DNA of 20,921 bases from NCBI GenBank assembly GCA_036264445.1, contig DATAQW010000003.1, positions 1-20,921 on the forward strand, given 5' to 3'. This document shows positions 14,869-20,921 of the stretch, one piece after another. Every line of letters starts with the position of its first letter. Position 1 is the first letter of the stretch. The stretch comes from Pseudacidobacterium sp036264445. GTDB taxonomy: Bacteria > Acidobacteriota > Terriglobia > Terriglobales > Acidobacteriaceae. Under the pieces are notes generated by a model that was not told the origin of the DNA, made no database searches, and worked only from the letters and a program-made list of their open reading frames with translations. The translations under genes and the position numbers were made by a program.

Positions 14869-16089
14869 ATGCGTCTTACCTCTGATTTGCGCATGCATTC
14901 TTGCCAGACTTCTCCTGCGTGGTTTCGTTTCCTGCCGCTTGCTCTGTTCCTCGTGGCTTTCTCCGGCTGCGGGCGGTTCAGTCCAAAGCCTCCCAGGGAG
15001 TACGTTTACGTTGTTGCAAAAGAGACGTTTTTGCGCGATCGCATTGCGGCTGTTTCCAATCGTGTTGGCAATGTTACGAATGGGCAGAAGCTGGAAGTGA
15101 TCGAGCACTCGCGCCGCTTCCTCAAGGTTAAAACCGATAAGAATGAGATTGGCTGGATCGAGGAGCATGGGGTCATCAGCCAGGATACCTACCAGCAGTT
15201 CACCGACCTTGATAAACAGCACGTGAATGATCCAGTGATAGCGACGGCGACGCTGCGCGACGATCTTTATCTGCACGTAAAACCCGGACGCGAGAGCGAC
15301 CGCTTTTATCTGCTTCCGGAAAACGACAAGTTGCAGATGCTGGTGCGTGCCTCTGTTCCCAAGGACACTCCTCCGCAGGCCGCGCCTGCTGCGCCGAAGC
15401 CGGTTGCAAAGGATCAAACAAAAGCAGGAGGCAAAGGCACAGCTCCCCCAGTACCTGAGCCGCCTCCCATGGAGGACTGGTGGCTGGTGCGCGATTCCCA
15501 GGGGAGGGTGGGATGGATGCTGTCGCGGCGTCTCGATATCGACGTGCCCGATTCTATTGCCGGATATGCCGAGGGGCAACGAATTGTAGGAGCGTACCAA
15601 CTGGCTGCGCTAACGGACCCGGAGTCGAAGTTTCCTGACCAGCAGGCCCGGGAGTATGTGACGGTCCTGAGCCCGTACAAAGACGGATTGCCGTATGACT
15701 TTGACCAGGTGCGCGTCTTTACCTGGAATCTAAAGAAGCATCGCTACGAAACTGCTTTCAGACAACGGAACCTGGAGGGGTATCTACCGGTGCAGGTCAG
15801 CATGCAGACATTCGACAAGGTTGGCTCTGTTCCGGTGTTTTCCTTCAAGACGGCAACCGACGATACGATTGCTATTGATCCGGCGACAGGAGCGGCGCAT
15901 GCCGCAAATCTCGAAACCCTGACCTATCGGCTGGAAGGCGCGATTGTGAGGAAGATCGAGCCGCCCAGTGCGGCGCCTCCTGCTCCCGCACCACAGCCTG
16001 CCGCCCAACCTGTTCCAGCTACTCAAAAAGCCAAAAAGACAGAAAAGCGGCGCGGAACTCATGTTAAAGGCCATCGAAAACACCACTGA
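14869..16089 (+). CDS. Probable lipoprotein with two SH3-like domains, the second split by a Pro/Ala-rich insert
   Basis: A 406-residue exported protein. Residues 19-34 form a hydrophobic signal ending FSGC, a lipobox with an unusual Phe at -3. The first bacterial SH3-like domain is at about 44-104, ending with WIEEHGV. The second starts at about 122 (ATLRDDLYLHVKPG), is interrupted at about 163-200 by a Pro/Ala/Lys-rich low-complexity insert, and resumes at 201-220 with WWLVRDSQGRVGWMLSRRL. A domain of about 150 residues (about 225-365) follows that I cannot assign, and the C-terminus is Pro/Ala-rich then strongly basic (KKTEKRRG..HVKGHRKHH). SH3-like domains in exported proteins often bind peptidoglycan peptides, so a cell-wall-associated role is possible; the basic tail could contact anionic polymers. 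Confidence 0.8.
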   Translation: MRLTSDLRMHSCQTSPAWFRFLPLALFLVAFSGCGRFSPKPPREYVYVVAKETFLRDRIAAVSNRVGNVTNGQKLEVIEHSRRFLKVKTDKNEIGWIEEHGVISQDTYQQFTDLDKQHVNDPVIATATLRDDLYLHVKPGRESDRFYLLPENDKLQMLVRASVPKDTPPQAAPAAPKPVAKDQTKAGGKGTAPPVPEPPPMEDWWLVRDSQGRVGWMLSRRLDIDVPDSIAGYAEGQRIVGAYQLAALTDPESKFPDQQAREYVTVLSPYKDGLPYDFDQVRVFTWNLKKHRYETAFRQRNLEGYLPVQVSMQTFDKVGSVPVFSFKTATDDTIAIDPATGAAHAANLETLTYRLEGAIVRKIEPPSAAPPAPAPQPAAQPVPATQKAKKTEKRRGTHVKGHRKHH

Positions 16090-16439
16090 TTTCCGGTTCA
16101 TTAGAAAAGAAATTTCTTTCCTTCAGGAACAAGATTGGCGTCAGGTGTGTCTGTAACGAAAGGAGATGGCGAAACACTATTTAATGGCGAAGTTATTAGC
16201 CGATCCCAAACATCTTTATTGCAGTTTTCGCATCTAATTTTGTCTAAGGTGTAGCTTGTCTTTTTGCGAGATAGAGATTTAGGCTGTGTTTTGCTACTCA
16301 AAGAAAGTTATGAATGTTGCTGAATCTTCTCTAACCTCGTATTGTGACAGCTAGATAAAGATTGCTTTCGGGCATTAGCATTAACTTTGTTTTAAAGCAG
16401 TAAAAAATTCCACAGGAACGCGGTACAGGAGATCGGCAC
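16090..16439. other. AT-rich intergenic region upstream of hfq
   Basis: These 350 bases carry no convincing gene and are visibly richer in A and T than their neighbours. They hold a 14-base perfect palindrome (16106-16119, listed separately), an AAAGGAG site at 16159-16165 that runs straight into a 23-codon frame (16166-16237, probably chance), and several A/T runs near 16381-16410. The hfq promoter must lie here, but I could not choose a -35/-10 pair with confidence. A small RNA is possible but unproven. Confidence 0.5.
16106..16119. repeat. 14-base perfect palindrome AAAGAAATTTCTTT
   Basis: The sequence reads the same on both strands and lies 17 bases after the stop of the SH3 lipoprotein gene. 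It has no GC stem or loop, so it is a poor terminator; it could be a protein-binding site or simple AT-rich chance. Confidence 0.4.
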
Positions 16440-16748
16440 ATGGATAACAAGCCGGCACAGAATATTCAGGACACATTTCTTAACACGGTCCGGAAAGATA
16501 AAACCCCAATCACAATCTATCTGGTAAGTGGAGTGAAGCTTACTGGCCGGATTCGCTCGTTTGACAAGTATTCTGTTCTTCTCGAGAACAACAGTCAGGA
16601 ACAGCTCATCTTCAAGCACGCCATCTCAACCGTGGTGAGCTCGCGGTCTGTGCTGCACACTGAACATAAGGGTCCGGCAGTACATGCTTCCGCGCAGTCA
16701 TCTGTTGCTGGAGCCGGCGCTCCCGCTGTTGAGCAGCAGAGCGCTTAG
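16440..16748 (+). CDS. hfq: RNA chaperone Hfq
   Basis: A 102-residue protein with a full Sm1/Sm2 fold. Residues 8-18 read NIQDTFLNTVR, the N-terminal helix with the RNA-contacting Gln; 24-37 read ITIYLVSGVKLTGR (Sm1), and IFKHAISTVV (about 57-66) is the Sm2 motif with the KHAIS core lining the central pore (usual Tyr replaced by Phe before Lys). Hfq forms a hexamer that pairs small RNAs with mRNAs and influences RNA stability. The last 30 residues are Ala/Ser/Val-rich and disordered, without the acidic tip seen in Escherichia coli. An AGGAG Shine-Dalgarno lies 8 bases before the ATG. hflX follows after 15 bases, as in many proteobacteria, though miaA is not upstream here. Confidence 0.98.
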   Translation: MDNKPAQNIQDTFLNTVRKDKTPITIYLVSGVKLTGRIRSFDKYSVLLENNSQEQLIFKHAISTVVSSRSVLHTEHKGPAVHASAQSSVAGAGAPAVEQQSA

Positions 16749-16763
16749 GCCGGAATAGAGTTC

Positions 16764-18218
16764 GTGGGTGAACTTCATCGCACAATCGCGGGAGGCGTAG
16801 AAGACCGCGCGCTGCTGGTGGCGGTGGAGTTTACTGGGCGAAGATCACCGTTGCCGCCGTCTGCCACCCTTGCGCGAGATACGCGAAGACTTACGTCAAA
16901 TTCGGCGGATGCGGAATTGTATCCAGCCGCATTGACGCAGTCTGTTTCTGAGATTGAAGACACTCTCGGCGAATTCCGTGAGCTGGTTACAAGTGCAGGA
17001 GGCCGGATAGCCGGAGAGGTCATTCAGCGAAGGCCCAAGGCCGATCCGGCAACATTGATCGGCAGCGGCAAGGTGGACGAACTGGCTGGTGTAGCCGCAT
17101 CGACGCATGCCAATGTCGTTCTCTTCGACCACGACCTGACGCCAACGCAGCTACGGAACTTGGAGGCGGCGCTGCCCTGCCGCATCTTGGATCGCACGCA
17201 GCTTATTCTCGACATCTTTGCGCGCCACGCCCGAACGCGTGAAGGGCAGCTGCAGGTAGAACTGGCTCAACTGGAATACATGTTGCCGCGTCTTGCTGGA
17301 CGGGGCAAAGCTATGTCCCAGCTTGGCGGCGGCATCGGCACCAGAGGCCCGGGTGAAACGCAGTTAGAAACGGACCGGCGCAAAATCCAGCGGCGCATTG
17401 TGCAGCTCAAGCAGGATCTGGAAGCAGTTCGGCGGGTTCGAGGACAACAGCGGCAACGGCGTGAGGCTGTCCCGGTGCCCACAGTCGCTCTTGTGGGTTA
17501 CACCAACGCAGGCAAGAGCACGTTGTTCAACGCTCTGACGAAAGCTGGAGTCATCGAGTCTTCGCGCATGTTTGCCACTCTTGATCCAAAGCTCAAAGCG
17601 ATCCTGCTGCCATCGCGAAGGAAAATCCTTCTTTCAGACACTGTCGGGTTTATCCGTAACCTGCCGCATACTCTGGTTACATCTTTCCGCGCTACGCTGG
17701 AAGAAGTGCAGAAAGCGGAGATTCTACTGCATGTCCGGGATGCTTCAAGTGCTACAGCCGAGGAGCAGAAGGCCGAAGTGGAGAAGGTGCTGGGTGAGCT
17801 TAATGTTCTGGGCAAAACGCGTATCGAGGTCCTGAACAAGATCGACTTGCTCTCAGACGAAGAGAGGGCAATGCTTGCTGGAAGCGACGCGATAACGATT
17901 TCGGCCAGGCTCGGGCAGGGGCTGGACACACTTCTGGCACGCGTGGATGCTTCCTTAACTGCCGATCCGGTTATCGAACAGACATTTGATGTTCCTCAGG
18001 CGCGAGGCGATATTCTGGCAGCGCTGGGCGCGGGCGCTCTCACGCGTGAGCGCGCATTTTCCGATAACTCTGTGCGGATGACGGTGGCGGGTCCAGCATC
18101 ACTGCTTGGGCGTTACCGAGAGTTTTGCGTGAATGCAAAAACAGACCGGACACCTGGGAGCGGTGGAGATTCCCAGATGCCCAGTCCGTCGGACCCTGAA
18201 CCGGGTCATAGGTGGTAA
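16764..18218 (+). CDS. hflX: Ribosome-splitting GTPase HflX
   Basis: A 484-residue GTPase with the HflX N-terminal domain (about 15-180), including the glycine-rich signature SQLGGGIGTRGPGETQLETD (185-204), a helical linker (about 205-235) and the G domain: G1 GYTNAGKS (245-252), G2 Thr in FATLD (270-274), G3 DTVGF (292-296) and G4 NKID (358-361). HflX splits stalled or hibernating 70S ribosomes during stress. Starting at GTG (16764) is forced: the frame is closed by the hfq stop TAG at 16746-16748 and no ATG lies between. Both genes are therefore in the same frame, separated by one stop and five codons. A 30-residue polar tail after the G domain (SGGDSQMPSPSDPEPGHRW end) is probably disordered. 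The pair is surely cotranscribed. Confidence 0.96.
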   Translation: MGELHRTIAGGVEDRALLVAVEFTGRRSPLPPSATLARDTRRLTSNSADAELYPAALTQSVSEIEDTLGEFRELVTSAGGRIAGEVIQRRPKADPATLIGSGKVDELAGVAASTHANVVLFDHDLTPTQLRNLEAALPCRILDRTQLILDIFARHARTREGQLQVELAQLEYMLPRLAGRGKAMSQLGGGIGTRGPGETQLETDRRKIQRRIVQLKQDLEAVRRVRGQQRQRREAVPVPTVALVGYTNAGKSTLFNALTKAGVIESSRMFATLDPKLKAILLPSRRKILLSDTVGFIRNLPHTLVTSFRATLEEVQKAEILLHVRDASSATAEEQKAEVEKVLGELNVLGKTRIEVLNKIDLLSDEERAMLAGSDAITISARLGQGLDTLLARVDASLTADPVIEQTFDVPQARGDILAALGAGALTRERAFSDNSVRMTVAGPASLLGRYREFCVNAKTDRTPGSGGDSQMPSPSDPEPGHRW

Positions 18219-18313
18219 TACAAGTCTACGCTCACGCTAGTGCGAGTCAAGCTGTTTTTCAGGGTAATATGTCAACTTCCAGCCAGACTCTCAGGGGTCC
18301 CGGGTTGCCTCTT

Positions 18314-20921
18314 TCAAAAATCCATAGTTGTTACGAATTTGCCGGTATCGTACGTGGCCGAACTCCAGGGCACGCTCAAAATAAAGCGGGCGAAGCGATT
18401 GCAGCCAGTTAAGTTGATGGTGAATGTTGCGCTCGCAGAGGCACCCGGCGCGATGTCGCCGAGGACGATTGGATAGCTGCCCTGGGGTGTAATCTGCGGT
18501 GTGCATGACGGGCCTGAGATTTGGGTAAGGGTAAAGCCACTGATCTGGGTTGAGTAGGCCGGCCCGACATTGCCGTTCGTAGCAGTCATAGTCACCGTGC
18601 GCGTGCCACTTCCCCCGGCAGTGGATGCCGAGAATGTCATCCCATAACCTGGCAACTGCGTGGGATCAACGACTCCCCAGTACGCAGGCTTTGCTTGCAG
18701 TCCCATATCAAAGGGCAGCGGATAGTCTGTGCGCGCGACCGGGAAGCTGTCCAGCCAAGTATCGTCATCCGCCATGCCCCAGAAGGTGACAGCGCTGATT
18801 TTGTTCTTTTCCCGCCGGAACAGGTCAAAGTACTTTTTGTAGAGCCAACCCTGCCCGGCGAGAACGGATGGCGGGATGTTATTGCCGTAGTTTGATGTGG
18901 TATCACCGGCATTGTAGACGCTCATATCGAGCTCGGTGATCTGCTGGTCGATGTCCGGGAAGTTGTAGTGCACCGTTTCGATGGCCTGCGCCATTGCTTC
19001 AGTGGAGGGATAGTTGATCTGATTGTGCATTTCGTGCCCGATGCCGTCGATTGGAACCCCCCGCTCGCGAAGCTGGCGTACTACGCGCACAAGGCAGGCC
19101 AACCTGGTGGAATCAGTGGTGCTGTAATCATTGAGAAAGAGCTTGGTGCCCGGAGGGGCATACTGCTTGGCTGCCTTGAAGGCGATATCGATATAGCTCG
19201 GGCCGAGCACCTGGTAGAACGGTCCGTGTTCGAGGCAGTCGGATTGGGTTGGATCAAGCGGTTCGTTGACCACGTCCCAGGCGTAGACTTCGGTGCCAAA
19301 GTGCTGCACCTCGCTCTGGATGTGTTCCCGGATATTGGCGGTAACGACGGCCTGGTTGGCGGCCGAGCTTGTTCCGTCACCCGCGGCGTAGGCGGGGGTC
19401 TGCGCACCAGTTGACCATACCAGGTTCTGTCCGCGTACCCGCATCTTACTGCACACCGCCTCGCCAACCTCAGCATCGGCGTTGCCGAAAGTGTAAGTAC
19501 CCTTGGCGTTCTCTACTGAAATCCACTTCATGTCGTTTCCAGAGGTGATGCTGTTGAAGTGCGTGGTCAGCAGCTGGGCGTGCGGTCCGGAAAGATCCGT
19601 TAGATCGACGGCTGCACCGATAGGGAAGAAATCGGCAAAGGTTTTATAAATCGAGGGGATATCCGTTTGAACGGTGGGTGGTGGAACGTAGGTGAGCTGA
19701 AAGTCGCTAATGTAAAAAGACACGAGATCATTACCCGATGCCGGAACAGTTTGCAGATACAGAAATGCTTCTCCGGGATCGTAAGCGCTGGCCATGTTGT
19801 AGCCCATCACGCTGATTTGGTGCCAATTGCCGTCAGCGGGCACGGTAATGCCCGGATAGGCGCTCACGCTTGGGTAACTGGTATTTCCGCTGAGCGTCGT
19901 CTGCAGGCTCATGTTGAGAACGTGGCTGGAGCCGTCGGTGGGCTGTAACATGACCCAAACGCTGATGTTATAAGTCGAGCCAACATACATCTTGTCGCTC
20001 ACGTTGATTAGCGGTCCATCCCAATTCCCAATGCGTCCGGTAGTCAGCAGACTGTGCTGGTCTCCATTGGGATCGATCACAGGTGGGGCCACATTGGTCA
20101 CCGTGGAGCTACCCGAACGCGAACTCCACCCATCCAGACCGCCATCCGCAAAAGTAGTGGTGATCCCCGTATTGTCCTGCTGGCTGGGGCTTGGGGGCGG
20201 TGGTGAGATCTCGCTGATGGTAATGTCGCTGATGTAGAAGGAATCGGTCGCGCTGCTGGACTGGATATAAAGGATCAGACTGGTAGGCGGCCCTGGGAGA
20301 TTGCTGAAGGTGAAGGTGCCCTGTACCTTCGTCCAGGTCGTATTGGACAACGCTCCTGAGGTTGCAATGTTGTTGTATGCACCGGATGTGGCGCAGTCAG
20401 CCGTTTTTGTCGAGATTGTCGCAGTCGGGTTGCCGCTGTCGGCGGCAGCGAGCAAAACGTAACCAGTGACCTGATAGGTGGCGCCCGCTACCACATTTGG
20501 CACGGTCAACAAATTGAGGCTCGGTCCCATGTATCCGGCTGTCCTGTTCGTGACAAGAAGACTATGCGTATCGCCGTTTGGATCGGGGATTGGCGGCGCG
20601 GTATTCGTCAGGGCTGCAGATCCAAAGGGTACCCAGCCATCCAGGCCGCCATCTGCGAAGGTATAAGACGCAATCGGCGTCCCGCCCGGAGGCGGCGCAG
20701 TTTCGGTAATTACCACATCAGCTAAATAGAAGGATTGCGCACTGGTGGTTCCGACCAGCTGTGCGTAAAGAAGTAAACCTGTCTCCGTGGTGCTGGCGGT
20801 GTAACTTCCTCCGATCTGTGTCCAGCCGGAGGAGTTTACTGGTACCTGATAAGTACCGACCGTATCGTAACACGTACCGCCGGAGCAACTGGGATCGCTG
20901 CGCTTGATTGTGAAGTTGGCA
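18314..20921 (-). CDS. Modular GH10 endo-beta-1,4-xylanase with at least three CBM4/9/22-like modules, 5' end missing
   Basis: The open frame continues without a stop to the window edge, so 868 residues are visible and the signal peptide lies outside. In order: the end of one carbohydrate-binding module (20921-20699), a second (about 20674-20207), a third (about 20158-19685), the GH10 catalytic barrel (about 19660-18647) and a beta-rich C-terminal domain of about 110 residues that I cannot name. Pro-rich linkers join the modules. The GH10 acid/base Glu is in WDVVNEP (codon 19264-19262) and the nucleophile Glu in ITELDMS (18934-18932). NDMKW, LFLNDYS and a GIGHEMH motif are also present. The usual RGH.LVWH motif instead reads RGQNLVWS. 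The enzyme would be exported and cut xylan or related beta-1,4 glycans. It converges on hflX. Confidence 0.94.
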   Translation of the reverse strand, partial: ANFTIKRSDPSCSGGTCYDTVGTYQVPVNSSGWTQIGGSYTASTTETGLLLYAQLVGTTSAQSFYLADVVITETAPPPGGTPIASYTFADGGLDGWVPFGSAALTNTAPPIPDPNGDTHSLLVTNRTAGYMGPSLNLLTVPNVVAGATYQVTGYVLLAAADSGNPTATISTKTADCATSGAYNNIATSGALSNTTWTKVQGTFTFSNLPGPPTSLILYIQSSSATDSFYISDITISEISPPPPSPSQQDNTGITTTFADGGLDGWSSRSGSSTVTNVAPPVIDPNGDQHSLLTTGRIGNWDGPLINVSDKMYVGSTYNISVWVMLQPTDGSSHVLNMSLQTTLSGNTSYPSVSAYPGITVPADGNWHQISVMGYNMASAYDPGEAFLYLQTVPASGNDLVSFYISDFQLTYVPPPTVQTDIPSIYKTFADFFPIGAAVDLTDLSGPHAQLLTTHFNSITSGNDMKWISVENAKGTYTFGNADAEVGEAVCSKMRVRGQNLVWSTGAQTPAYAAGDGTSSAANQAVVTANIREHIQSEVQHFGTEVYAWDVVNEPLDPTQSDCLEHGPFYQVLGPSYIDIAFKAAKQYAPPGTKLFLNDYSTTDSTRLACLVRVVRQLRERGVPIDGIGHEMHNQINYPSTEAMAQAIETVHYNFPDIDQQITELDMSVYNAGDTTSNYGNNIPPSVLAGQGWLYKKYFDLFRREKNKISAVTFWGMADDDTWLDSFPVARTDYPLPFDMGLQAKPAYWGVVDPTQLPGYGMTFSASTAGGSGTRTVTMTATNGNVGPAYSTQISGFTLTQISGPSCTPQITPQGSYPIVLGDIAPGASASATFTINLTGCNRFARFILSVPWSSATYDTGKFVTTMDF
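20130..20663 (-). repeat. DNA trace of the CBM duplication (27-base repeat, two copies)
   Basis: Copies at 20130-20156 and 20637-20663 match at 23 of 27 bases and both encode T-F-A-D-G-G-L-D-G-W at the start of a binding module. Each is followed, about 30 bases further along the gene, by a similar NGD.HSLL segment. The modules arose by duplication within this gene or were drawn from one family. Confidence 0.8.

Noticed and set aside
14842..15600. 252-codon minus-strand frame opposite the SH3 lipoprotein
   Set aside because: It is antisense to a gene with clear domains and signal peptide; its translation is Arg/His/Leu-rich without motifs.
16166..16237. 23-codon frame (MAKHYLMAKL...) preceded by AAAGGAG
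   Set aside because: The ribosome site touches the ATG with no spacer and the second in-frame ATG is too far away; it is too short to judge, so it is mentioned only as part of the intergenic region.
16101..16301. 66-codon minus-strand frame with a CENC motif in the hfq gap
   Set aside because: There is no supporting Shine-Dalgarno or neighbour, one CxxC alone is weak, and the stretch is short and AT-rich.
1..20921. CRISPR arrays, tRNA or rRNA genes, insertion sequences, prophage or defence genes
   Set aside because: I looked for regular spaced repeats, cloverleaf-like segments, transposase or integrase motifs and terminal inverted repeats and saw none that stand up.

Overview
The window looks like a chromosomal segment of an acidobacterium, probably subdivision 1 (Terriglobia / Acidobacteriaceae). 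The main clue is an 800-residue orphan permease (minus strand, 6804-9212) with two MacB/FtsX-type halves and no ATPase gene beside it, the architecture called ADOP (acidobacterial duplicated orphan permease). The clustering of secreted polysaccharide hydrolases, beta-propeller proteins and a conserved small secreted protein points the same way. This placement comes from family recognition by eye, not from a database search.

Layout. 1-5148 (minus) is a tightly packed type IV pilus assembly block, transcribed pilC, pilB, pilM, pilN, pilO and then a truncated bitopic protein at the window edge. Stop and start codons overlap or abut at every junction from pilB onward, so the block is almost certainly one operon. 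5149-5263 holds two perfect inverted repeats just upstream of pilC. 5264-9212 (minus) carries the orphan permease, a 111-residue exported protein and a YCF48/BNR-type propeller; the last two overlap by 4 bases. 9326-10090 (plus) is a class I SAM methyltransferase. 10218-12428 (plus) is a secreted GH3 glycosidase with its own candidate promoter, a LacI-like operator palindrome and a strong intrinsic terminator. 12506-13503 (minus) is an M28 zinc peptidase broken by one frameshift. 13630-14781 and 14869-16089 (plus) are two lipoprotein-like genes: a lactonase-type beta-propeller and a double SH3-like protein. After a 350-base AT-rich gap come hfq and hflX (16440-18218, plus), a conserved pairing. 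18314-20921 (minus) is a modular GH10 xylanase with at least three carbohydrate-binding modules; its N-terminus lies beyond the window.

Working together: the pilus block supplies the inner-membrane motor and alignment platform of a type IV pilus. The GH10 and GH3 enzymes would act in sequence on plant or microbial polysaccharide, the xylanase cutting polymer and the GH3 enzyme releasing sugars from oligomers. hfq-hflX is a housekeeping RNA/ribosome-stress unit. I found no tRNA, rRNA, CRISPR array, insertion sequence or phage gene. I did not find a clear new defence or mobile system. The least explained items are the ADOP / 111-aa / YCF48 gene group, the degenerate PilM, the SH3 domain split by a proline-rich insert, the unusual GH10 active-site motif, and the AT-rich region before hfq.
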